A DNA stretch of 60,000 nucleotides from Glandiceps talaboti (Eukaryota > Hemichordata > Enteropneusta > Spengelidae): NCBI RefSeq assembly GCF_964340395.1, contig NC_135555.1, forward strand, positions 3,098,501-3,158,500, given 5' to 3'. Shown one piece after another: positions 1 through 11,248 of the stretch (its first letter is position 1; each line of letters begins with the position of its first letter). The notes beneath the pieces were generated by a model. It saw only the letters and a program-made list of their open reading frames with translations, had not been told where the DNA came from and ran no database searches. Made by a program: the position numbers and the translations under genes.

Positions 1-496
1 GTTACCATTTAGACCCACTAAAAAATTGTCTTTCATCAGAAGTCACACTGGTAGGACTGATTTTAAGAACAGGGAGGTAAATCTAAAAGTTGAGGGACAA
101 ATGCAGATTTGGTAAAAATAGGGAGAGAATACAACTTCTAGAATGATAGTAAATTCAAATAATTGTGCAATGTTTCCCATTTAGCTTCCTGTTTCAATAT
201 ATCACAAGAAAAAAAATAAAATCATATACTACTGAAATGAAGTAAATTGGTGTTGTATCAGCTATACAATGGTTTGAAACGAGATTTCAGAAAAATGGAA
301 AGGTGTTTGAGTAAACTTTTTGGAATAAAGAATGAACTTGTAATACAAGCACTATTGCCCAAACAGTAATAATTCAACCTCTGCAGCATACAATATTGGT
401 ACTGTAGTGTCAACACTTTTTAAAGAAATGCAGTCACTAAGAATGCTATGACAACACCACTGTTACTTTCTGCACTGTTCCGTATTTCATAATTAC
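1..496. other. DHX35 intron 4, partial
   Basis: AT-rich intron sequence on the DHX35 strand. No open frame matching the next helicase motifs was found, and nothing else is recognisable. Confidence 0.6.
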
Positions 497-663
497 CTGT
501 ACTTTCTTAGTAAAGGATCACTCATCATTTCCCTGACCAGTACACCATCAGTTAAAAACTTAATTCTTGTAGCACTAGGATCTGTACAGTCATCAAATCT
601 GATTGCATAACCCACTTCATGTCCAAGTACTGCACCACGCTCTTCAGCTACTCTGTTGGCCAC
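497..663 (-). CDS. DHX35: DHX35 coding exon 4 (motif Ib)
   Basis: 167 bases beginning [19 protein letters not shown] and ending ..DPLLRKYS at a GTAATT donor (496-491). The exon with the DEAH box is not found between 1 and 490, so the next intron runs past the window edge. Confidence 0.94.
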
Positions 664-3600
664 CTACAATAAATGCAATAATTTCTAGTGTGATGTGAGA
701 ACAGATCATTGGTATTCACTTTACTCTCCGGCAGTTTTCCCTCTAAACCTTGCACAAGTAGAGCGTAAATAAACCTTAGCGGGAACACTGCTCTCTGGGC
801 CCATTTTCCAAACATTCAGTTTACATAGTCTCTTTTATGTCTCCTAAACTTTCAGCTTTATCGTTATATGTAATCTTAGACCATAAAACAAAATGTGATT
901 AAATATTATGCTGTACAGCCAACATTAATAAGACAGAAGACTGACATATTTGTTAACCCAAGACTGTTTAGGAACTTTAATGAAATGAAGGAGAATCAGA
1001 CTCTAGTATTATGGTAGGGCAAATTTTCTCCTGTGGATGGTATTTAAACTGGGCAAAATCTGTCTGGTTTCCTCAGGTTTTTTACTGAGGTCCAAACAAA
1101 AGTTTTGGTACACGATATGGAAGTTTATGAAAGTTTTACCATATTGACCCCTTTTATTTGTGGCTGTACAAAATCATAGAAGATAAGAGTGTTGTGTTAC
1201 CACAATGTAGAATGCACTAACTAGTAGAATTGTAATACTGACAGTTATATCAATGCAGCCAGTAGACAATCTAAATATACAACATTGGGGTAGTTGCTGG
1301 TTCAGACTACTACAGTGCCAAAAGTTCAGTGGAGACCGGTGAATATTTACAGGTTGTGTCATATGAAAAAACACCTCCCGTTAATTCACTTGACTTTCAC
1401 AAAAATTGACGAGAAATACACCACTCTGCTCTATACGAAGTACATAGTAAGTTGGGATAGCTTACTGTGTTTTTATTGTTTACAATTTAGAGTACACATT
1501 ATTCTTTCCATACATTTATTATATTAATATCACTTTTGTGTAAATCAATTTTCCTCATTTTGACATATTATACTTTGTGTTTCTATTTCTGGAAATAATG
1601 CAATTTGAAGGCCTCTACACAGTGTGATCCTATGTGCTTATACTTATAGAGGCTGTAATGGGTTGTGCTCCCCATAGAGTCGAGGAAGTGTAAAGGCCAT
1701 TGTGTTGCAATTGATCCATGCCAGGGGTAATAATTGTGAGCGCCTCAAACTCTCGGGAAGAAAGATGCATTATAAATACACATTATTATCATTATTATTA
1801 ATTGAATTTGTCATGTGTGCAAGTGCTATCAGTATCTGCAATTTGTTCAACAAAAGTTGTTTTGAATGGGTCAAAAGAAATAGCTTTTTGGAACTGTAGC
1901 ACAGGTGACATACAGTGGTTCACTAAATATGCGGTGGTTCATATTTTATCCCAGTGAAATCCATTAGTTCATTCAGTAATGACATGGATAGAATTTGTAT
2001 ATAATAGCTATGAGTATACATCATGGTCTGAGCAGATATCTACTATGTTTATCTACATTGCAAGCTCATAGGTAACTTCATCAACATAGACATTTAAAGT
2101 TTTGAGACACTACACACAATTGATAAGCTTCATCAACACCTGTGGACTTGTTCACCAGTCTGATGTTTTGATGAACACATTGAAAATGATAAAACTGAAA
2201 ACATGTAACATATACATACTGTGACTGCAGCCACTCTTCTTGGCTGTGTAACTGCTACTACATATCCCTGTGCAGTCCATCCTGCTTCAGATAAGTATTG
2301 AGGCAGCTGAGTACTTTTACCACATCCAGTCTCACCTACTATCACCACTGTTTGATATTTTTCCACTAGGTATAGAATGTGATTGCGATGCTGTAGGAAA
2401 ATATATACTAGAATTACAGAGTTGTCTGAAATTGTCAAATAAATCAAAAGTTTTGTTGCAGCTGTTACGTTATTTTAACATATAATCAAATTATCAATTC
2501 TATCTGCAATTTGTCCAAATATTGTTTCTGCCCTACAATTCTTCATCAGTAGATATTTTGTTCACTTGGTCAATGTTGTTACCATGCATGTAATTCAGAG
2601 AGAGAAAATATCTGTGTTTCATATTTGTGATATATCATATCACATTACATTTAATACTTATTGCCTGGGAATTAGGGCACTAGTAGATGTCAAGTATTAC
2701 ATCGAGGGCTGTTATACAGAAAGTAACAGAAAGTATTTCTAGTTAGTTGCTACATATACTCTTTCCTTAGTCAAAGCATATAAATCACTGATAGGTCACC
2801 CGTGCTACATGAATAGTGCCCTAGGGAAAATAGAAAACCAATAGTGCTTGCTGTATGCAAATTGAGGTCACAATGGGTCACTAGTGCATACCATGTGACG
2901 CGATCTAAGCCAATCAGTGAAGGCTGTATGAAAACAGTATGTTATTATTATTCGTATATTTGAATACCTTAAAGATGGGTAGTCTTTGTCTTTGTTGTTC
3001 AATAGATAATGAGACATGAGGATTGTAGATGACAGATTCACCACTGCCTTCACTTGTCTTCTCTCGTTCTTCATGAAGTCCAGAGCCAGGTGCATCAGTA
3101 CCTTATAAATGTAAATAAATATGACTTACATTTTATACATTATGACTGAAAAATTCTTTAGACGAGAATATACTTGTATGTTTCTTTGTTATGCCCTCAT
3201 TATTGTATTTTATGTTATCATGAAATTAATAGATAATTATATGTAATTCAATTCAATGTGGATTGTTTTATTAAGGAAATATTAGATAATTACATGTAAT
3301 TCAATGTGCATTGTTTTATTAAGGAAATATAATACTTCGAATTCGTTGAGTGTTCTGTGAGTGACATTCTCTAAAATTTGACATGTAATCTACACTTTGT
3401 TTAGATTATTATTAACATTAAGATTAACACAGAAACGAACCATAACACTTCAGCCAAGATCAGAAATCCAATTATAATTTATATTAAATACATTTGCAGA
3501 AAAAAACTTTACAATCGACAATAATTTCATCTTCACTTAAAATCTTCCTAACAATATTTTCGCCTTCTGTTATTTCCGCTTCAGAATTAATTTGTACACA

Positions 3601-3683
3601 AATATGCAAGCACAGCACAAATTTATAATCGTTTGATTCTAAAACCTACCTGGTTTCCAGAATTTTGGAGTGAATGTTGACAT
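497..3683 (-). CDS. DHX35: DHX35 (DEAH-box RNA helicase 35), N-terminal part, gene continues off the left edge
   Basis: Four coding exons on the minus strand: 3683-3650, 3101-2968, 2390-2220 and 663-497. All have GT donors and AG acceptors, and their phases agree (1, 0, 0, 2). Together they encode 168 residues plus two bases. The start is the ATG at 3683, followed by [12 protein letters not shown], which resembles the KFWRPG start of vertebrate DHX35. Residues 75-83 (GETGCGKST) are Walker A/motif I, TQPRRVAA (104-111) is motif Ia, and TDGVLVREM (151-159) is motif Ib. The family is about 700 residues long, so roughly a quarter is present; the DEAH box itself would lie further left, outside the window. 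DHX35 is a nuclear ATP-dependent RNA helicase found in spliceosomal C complexes. It is head-to-head with STX16. Identification is firm. Confidence 0.95.
732..790. mobile_element. 59-bp hAT-like miniature element with 8-bp target duplication
   Basis: The element starts CAGTTTTCCCTCTAAACC, and its other end reads, in reverse complement, CAGTGTTCCCGCTAAGG. The flanks are CTCTCCGG (724-731) and CTCTCTGG (791-798), an 8-bp target duplication with one mismatch. CAG-starting terminal repeats with 8-bp duplications are the hAT signature. At 59 bp it is little more than its two terminal repeats. It lies in DHX35 intron 3. Confidence 0.75.
2220..2390 (-). CDS. DHX35: DHX35 coding exon 3 (motifs I and Ia)
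   Basis: 171 bases, phase 0 at both ends, acceptor TTTCCTACAG. It encodes residues 57-113 with the P-loop GETGCGKST and TQPRRVAAV. These are the ATP- and RNA-contacting motifs of RecA-like domain 1. Confidence 0.95.
2968..3101 (-). CDS. DHX35: DHX35 coding exon 2
   Basis: 134 bases encoding a low-complexity acidic start and then the conserved block [20 protein letters not shown], typical of the DHX35 N-terminal segment before the helicase core. Donor GTATTC. Confidence 0.93.
3231..3330. repeat. Two-copy 53-bp tandem duplication in DHX35 intron 1
   Basis: A block of TAGATAATTA..TGTAATTCAATGTG..ATTGTTTTATTAAGG occurs twice in direct succession at 3231 and 3284, with a 5-bp difference. Confidence 0.7.
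3650..3683 (-). CDS. DHX35: DHX35 coding exon 1
   Basis: Start codon at 3683-3681 and eleven codons plus one base, ending at a GTAGGT donor. The split glycine codon joins exactly to the next exon (G + GT). Confidence 0.92.
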
Positions 3684-4046
3684 CTTTGACCTGCGTCAGT
3701 CAATCAAGGATGATGAGCCCAGTCTGCGCATCATACAGAAGTTTGTTTAGTTCGTACAACTGGAAATAAAACTAATACACATACGTGTTGCATTCACTTT
3801 CTAATTTACGGTAAAGTAACAGATCACGGAAGTTTTTGTTCAAAGTTAGCGCTAGTGATGTACATCATGCACGTCAGGCACAAACTCTAGGGCTTCCTGT
3901 TGTTCGCACAGAATTCTGGGAGGTGACGTTCTCGTCGAAGATGGCGGTGTACGAAGAATGAAAGAGAGTGGACACGGAAAAATTGTCAATTTTGTGACCT
4001 TTGTCCAATCTTTTGTGTGAACGTCAATTCTTATCAAAACGACAAG
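3684..4046. promoter_or_regulatory. Bidirectional promoter between DHX35 and STX16
   Basis: Only 363 bp separate the two divergent start codons, so both promoters and 5' UTRs must share this stretch. It is richer in CG dinucleotides than the flanks. AAGATGGCGG at 3938-3947 matches the YY1 site common in housekeeping promoters, and AAGATGGCCACC overlaps the STX16 start codon. TGACGT at 3924-3929 resembles a CRE half site, and TCTGGGAG at 3915-3922 weakly recalls a ZNF143 core. No TATA box was noticed. Binding is inferred from motif match only. Confidence 0.7.
3941..3961 (+). promoter_or_regulatory. Possible six-codon upstream ORF of STX16
   Basis: ATGGCGGTGTACGAAGAATGA, with AAG before and G after the ATG, is a good initiation context. 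It overlaps the YY1-like site and lies 86 bases upstream of the STX16 ATG. It matters only if transcription starts upstream of 3941, which the sequence does not show. Confidence 0.3.
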
Positions 4047-4127
4047 ATGGCCACCAGAAGTTTAACAGAAGTATTTATTCTTATGAGGAATAATGCCATG
4101 CAGAATCGGCATATATTCTCAGAGCAA
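4047..4127 (+). CDS. STX16: STX16 exon 1 (VPS45-binding N-peptide)
   Basis: 27 codons, [16 protein letters not shown].. to SEQ, phase 0, donor GTGAGT. The start is set by homology to the vertebrate MATRRLTDAFLLLRNN start. Confidence 0.95.
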
Positions 4128-7100
4128 GTGAGTACAGTATATAGGCCTACTACCACTACATTGGCTGCGGTGAGTACGGTTCTGAAATTTCGTCGGTTCC
4201 GTCTAATTATATCGACGTTCCTGCTCAGCATGGACGTTTTCACAAACATTAACGGCGCATGATTAACTTTGGTCGTACTCGTCATTTGGGGATTTCACTA
4301 CATCGTAAATTTTGATGTCTAAAAAATCGTCTGCATGACTAGCATGCAACGCCCTCTATCACTCATTGCCATTGTCAATGTCAGAACTGTAACTTACAGC
4401 TGGGTAGGTAGCAGACACGTCTAGACTGTAGAGTACTCACCACCAATCTGTGGACTAACTTATGGCTGACATATCTCTATTACATTACTGCCTTTGTCTC
4501 TGAATTCTGATGCATCATATCAATTCATAGGAACTTCCTCTTGACTTGAGAAGTTGAGTCATACAAATCTCAGAGTCAGACCACTAAAAAAATTCTTTTA
4601 GTGGTGTGAGTACAAATAAAGAATTCAAGAAATCTTTCAGTGTGGGTCATCAATCCATCATTATTGTTGATCAACAAAACAAAGGTGTTAGTTTCTTAAA
4701 TATAATCAATTATTGGTTGGATTATTAATTGATATATTACTTTCTGGCTAGCTCATTCACATTGGTTGTTCTACATCACTCTGTCCTCCAACTTACCAAT
4801 TGTAGGATATGTTTTAGTTTACATTTAGGATGAAGAAAGTTTGAATGTTGCACACTTACACAAAGGACAAGTGAAGGATATTCATAGAGGGTTTGCACTT
4901 CTATTGAGGTGTCCCAAGTCCTGAAATATTTCAGACTGTGTACATTAACTTAACAACAACACTGGGTTTTTGCGATATAAAGATCAGACTAGAGGCATTA
5001 TTGTAAGAGTATACCCTCAAACAGTTAACTTCTTAAAAAGGGGTCGAGGTGGTTACATCCATGTGCTACAGATATGTTGAGTAGCAAAGTTAAAACTCCT
5101 TAATTGAAAGGTAAAAACTGGCAATGATGCAATGAAATTTAAGATATAGAAATACCTCTTGGACTGTATAATATATCATCATCATAGTAGTTTAAGACCA
5201 AACTATTGTAGAGTTTCTAGTATTTTGAGGTCTGCTCTAAAGTCCAAGATTATGAGAAGCACAAAACCCATGCCATGGCTTTTACTTCAGTTGCTGTCAA
5301 GTCTTCCGAGTTCCAGAATGGTTACTGTTAATAGATACTACACAGATGTCTGATTACGTGGTAGTTAACTTTAGAAGTATGTTTAGTGTTCTGGAGCTAT
5401 CAACATTTACAGTGATTTTATTAGAAGAGGCAAGTGGAGCAGGTAAAATAAGAAAATATTGTAGAATTATGGAAACAATGCCTTATCTCTATCATTACTA
5501 TTTCTAGGATTCTAAACAATCATCAAAACATTGTTTTGTAAATGTAATGTTGCAGAAGTCTAACCTAAATCAGATCCATAGTTTGGACATATTATAAGGA
5601 AGGGTCAAGTATACAAGCTTAGTTATTGACTGTTTGATGCGATCAGATCATATCAATATGAACCCCTGGAATTTGTTGTGTGCTAGTGATAAGCAGTCAA
5701 ACATGTTCAGAACTGTCATCTGTGATAGTATGCAGCTTTTGTAGGGGACTTCAGGTCAGGCAGCCACATGAAATGATAGGTTGTCTTTAGTATTAAATTT
5801 AACCTGGTGAATTGACTATCGACCCCCAAATTTAAAATTAAATGGCCCTGTATGTGTACTATACTACCCTGTAGGTTTTGTATATGACTTATCAATTTAT
5901 AACTAGATATTCTAAAATAATATAATGGTCCATAGGTAATGCATGTTGTCCATGGTATTAACTTGTACCTTATTTTTCTCCCTTACTTGGATTATCTAGC
6001 AATAAATTTATTATACATTCCCTTTTATAATGCATGGCATGTAACACAAAAATAATATATTTAGAAAAAATATCAATATTTGCAGAATCAATGGATGGCA
6101 AATTGTATTCTGTAAAACAAGTTCTAAGATCAATAGTGAACTGGAAAACTATTGATATGTACTACTGTAACAGTATTTTTACAGTTAGAATTTTGGCACA
6201 GATCAACATAATATTATTGATGTCTAATACAACAGACATCATATTAATATGAGCATAATATCCGAATGTTACCATACTAATGTCATCTGCTATGACAAAT
6301 TAGTTAATTGAAATTGAAATAGTATGTTTCAAGACCAATAAATTCGTGAAATAATTGTATATTCATTTTGAATGCTGAGATTTAAACACCCTACCACATA
6401 ACACAAAGTGATACCCTTTGTTTTATATCTAGATGAAATTAACCCTTGTTGAACCTCTTCAAATGAGCTTGGGTATTGGCCATACCAGCAGATGTCAGAG
6501 TTTGAAAATGATATTCTTAATATGAGGCAAATTATTAATGAATGTTCTGTTAGACAACCAGTTCTTTCTAAGATGCTGGTATTCAGGGATATTAACGTTG
6601 ATGTATTCAGAGTTCAGAGATTACAGACAGAGTTGATGAGTTAGCCAGATTTCTCTAACCAGTTTTACTACTAGTACTACCCAGCATGGTTTTTTGTTCA
6701 TCTTCTTCACCTACATTTGCTGCATTCTATTTTTTTTTTATCTCTCTCTCTCTCCACTCTTCTGACTGCCTGTGGTGCTGGTGTGGATAAGGTATGACTA
6801 AAACTATTCATTTAATCTAATTTTCTAAAAAACCCACTGTTAGTCTCACTCTTTATTATATATTTATATACCACCGATTAAAAGTAACACTTTCCTGTTT
6901 TTTGCTTATGAATGATAATGTTTCTAAAATTAACGCTGAATTACATTATGTAATCATCTTTTGAATTGTATGTCTGGTTGTATTATTCATGGATGATGCA
7001 GTAGTCAGCTGTGATACAGTTATCTCTTGGTTACAGTAGCATTTGTGCTATCTTATCCCATCCTATTGGATCAGACACACCTCCAAGATAATTCTGATAG

Positions 7101-10100
7101 GAGAATGATAATCTCAACCAATTGACTAATGCGATAAATAAGGACTAAATAATGCCAATGTTTTATATAGTTGTTATATGCATGTAATATGTTTAGGGTA
7201 TATGATACAACATTAGTATCTGCATGGTTCAACTGATTTCAGTATTCAAAATGCATATTTGAACTAAGGATAGTCATGTGTTAAATGTGTACAGGTAGCA
7301 TATATGGTGATGTGCTCAAGGTGATTTAATGCATATATATGATATCCATGTATTCCTACTCGGCAGAGACTGAGTTTTGAATTATGCATGCAGCATGTTG
7401 TAAACATTTGACCTGTTTCTATTACTGTGTAGTGGATTAGTGATGATCAAGTCACATCATTTTGACCCATTTCTATTACTGTATGATGGATTGGAATTTA
7501 ATATCAATTCACATCCTTTCCAAATAGAATGAATAAATGTACAAATATAAGATTGTAATGGAAATTATAGGTTTGATTGATTTGATAAAACATTGAAAAA
7601 CATGCATGCTGTGCTTCATTTGTGCATGATTGGAAATTCTATGTTTGCATACCAGAATAGGTTATACAGTACATATAATGATTACAAATATTGAAATACA
7701 CTGCTAACTTTGGATTTGTTGGCATTGGAGAGGATGGGTGTGGGGTTGGGGGGGGGGGGGGGTTGGAATGAAATATTTGCTGGTGAATAATCATACAAGG
7801 TAAAAGGGACTGTCAATAATTCATATGATCATAGAATTTAGCCGAAATGGTTTTGTTCCTCATATTCCATGGTAGATATTTTTTACCATTGTCGTTATAG
7901 TATCACAGTTGACTCTGCATCTGTTTGTAACTCTTTTTACTGCAACATGTCTACTGAAATAATTGTGAATCTTTGATTGATTTGATACATCTCATTTTTA
8001 TGAATGTGATTATGAAATTATTGACATGTAATGGATATAATCCTCATATATGATTATTATCATGTTTGTACACTTTGACATGTTTAATTTTATATCATGT
8101 ATTTTTTCTGATTTATTTATGGTAGTGTACTAAAATGATTTTTTTACACCATGTAGGTTGCTGATGATCGCATGGCATTAGTACAAAGTATCACTGCTGA
8201 TCCTGAAGCAGGGATAGGTGTTACAAGAGGTTCAGGTCTCCCACCTGAATGGTAAGCAGTGTTCTCTTTATGTATTAATTAAAGCATAGACCCTACACAT
8301 GTAGGTTCAATGATTAAAGATATCCTCTTTTCACCAGAGCAGTTTATATTTGCATTGGAGTCTATCTCATCAAGGGATTAGAAAGAACCCCTTTCCCCCT
8401 AGTCTAGTTCCTATATAATATCATTACTATTTATACCTTGTGGTTAGACCACAGTTAGCATCCAGACTACTCTCCCCACCTCCTAAAAGGCCCATGTTGA
8501 TATAAAGAATTGTAAATGTGTCAGACTATTCAAGTTTTCTGTGAGAAATGCAGATTTAATTAAATTCTTTCTGTACTGAGGCAAATAAAGGAATTTCTGT
8601 CAAAATATCCCACTTTGATGTTTTCTACATGATTTGGGTTTAGTCTGCCACTTTTCATACATGCTTCTAATGCTGTGAACTATCAAAATGCGGTAGAAAG
8701 GAAATTAAAACATAATCAACCATAACGTACATAATATTTTCACCACAGTAATTTTCCCTTGATGCTCCAAGGCAAATAAAGTTATATAAGTGACAAGTAA
8801 CATGAGTACATGTAATTCATAAATAACAATTTCTTTTGACATTTTCAGTTTAAAAATTGTTATATTTAATGTAACAACATATTAAGTTAAGCCTTTGATA
8901 CTTATAAATATTTATAGTAAAGCTATATTCAAAAGCCCATTATGATAAAATAGGTTACTGTGTTATCACAGATGTGTTGATTCCACCATAGACTAAATAA
9001 ATATGATTCTGTAATATTGTAGCCAGGAATTCATTCTGTCATGTTTCACAGTATATCGCATACTAGCTATTTGTTGGTTAATCTTTAGAATATGCACTGG
9101 CTTCACGGTGGCTTGTTTTGTAGCCTGGAAACCATGCAGGCTTGTATATATACAAGTGACATGGGGTTATATTTGTAACTTTGAATCCATTCTGCTATGA
9201 TCTATAATAAAGTATAGCTGTTTGTAGCATGGAACCAGTTATGCATGCTGTCCTGTTTACAATAGTGTATGGTTATTTGTAGCTTCAGATCCATGCTGTC
9301 CTATTGTACAGTATAGTATGGCTATTTGTAGACTGGAATCCATGCCATCCTGTTTTACAATATAGCATAAGTGTTTGTAGCCTTGAATCCCTGCTGTCCT
9401 GTTCTTCAGTATGCCTATTATACATGCTGTCCTGTTCTACAGTGTAGCATGGCTGTTTGCATCTTGGAATCCATACTGTTAATTCATATAGCATAGGACA
9501 CCATGGCTGTTAGGCTAGTAATCTTTTCATTTCATATGACTTTCCACCAAAGTACATCATGCACATTATGATTTAAGAGCTTCACATGATGGGTATTATA
9601 GCTAGGTACATAAGTGAACAATTCATCACATTCACTCTACTCTATATGCAGCAAGTGTTATACGCACTGTATTTATTTCTTGTCCATCTTATAACTGATA
9701 ATGGTGTGTTGTATGTGGCACATAGACTGTCAAAGTGTGTTGTTTGTATTACAATATATTTACAATTAAATTCAGACTGTTTCTCTGTGTTGCGTAAGCC
9801 TTCAGAATAAGCTGTTTATAATATGACATTGACAAAATTAAAATTTGTTTTCTGTTGTGTATAAATTGTCAAAATTTATTGTTAATATTAAATTAGCAAT
9901 GAATAATTTTGGGTCAGTTTGTGTGTGTTATATAAGCCTTTAGAATGGGATGTATGGTAATTTAAGGCCTGAAAAAAATAATCGTTTGGTTCCAGTTACC
10001 TGACCCCATCTACTTTTTTACTGCCGGCCCTCAACCTTTTTTTATGTATTCAAGAAAATGATAATAAAATTGCAAAAATTGTGAAATCTCATGAGAAATA

Positions 10101-11192
10101 GTGGATGTGGAAACTGACATCAACTTAAAAAGACAATATGAAACGGCTCTTCCAATCTGTAATGGCTGTATATCTGATAAGAAAAAATAAATAACACAGT
10201 CCATTTGGAAAACAATGGAAAACCTGAACTAGATACTCACACATGAAAAAAATATACAATAAAATAAAATAAAAAATCTACCTTCCCCCACCTACTCTAA
10301 AATTGAGCGTAATATAACATTGACAAAATATTTTTTTTTTACATGTTTTGTATGTCATATATAAACTGTCAAAAAATATTACCTTGATGAAATTAAAAAT
10401 TTCAACTATAGCTATGTGTTGCATAAAATATTACATTGATGAAATTAAAAATTTCAACTATAGCTATGTGTTGCATAAAATATTACATTGATGAAATTAA
10501 AATTTTCAATTATGGCTATGTGTTGCATAAATTGTCAGAATGACTCTTAGTATAATATTGATAATACATGTATTAAAACATTCATTTTGTTCTCTGTGTT
10601 GCATAAGCCTTCCGAATGCTGTTCTTAAAATGAAGGGATTTCTGCATGTTGCATGAACTGTATTACAATGACAAAATTAAATTCAAGTATTGCTATATGT
10701 GTTGTAGACTGGCACCAGTCCCTTGGCTGATTTTTGTTTTTGTTTGTTATTCATTTCGAATTTTGTGAAGAGAAATGTGGTCAACTTTTTAAAATTAATT
10801 TTCCCAGTTACTATAGTAGGATGGCTATATGCGATCTCACCACTGTTTTGCAATCGCTTGCTCATTCGCTCGTTCACTCACTCACTCACTCACTCACTCA
10901 CTCACTCACTCACTCACTCACTCACTCACTCACTCACATACATGACTTTCTTAGAACAGATTGCGTTTCATAATATTTCTTCAAATAAATATTGAATAAA
11001 GCAAAGCTGTCCGTGTTAATATTACATTTACAGTATTGTAAAATGTTTGTCTGGTTTAATAATAGTACATGTTGTTTTACTTTTAACCGTCACAATGTAA
11101 TGTCTAAACAGTGACATTGGTATAAAAATGACATTTTCAAATTTTACCATTTGTCTGATAAACTGTCAGAATCACTCTGACAGGTGATAAAA

Positions 11193-11248
<56 letters not shown>

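Larger units (their letters stand above)
4128..8156 (+). other. STX16 intron 1
   Basis: Four-kilobase AT-rich intron. It holds a TC-rich run near 6729-6755, a G tract at 7748-7762, a CTCF-like core at 4348-4360 and a short unexplained open frame at 6459-6644. No vertebrate-like alternative exon was recognised. Confidence 0.6.
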
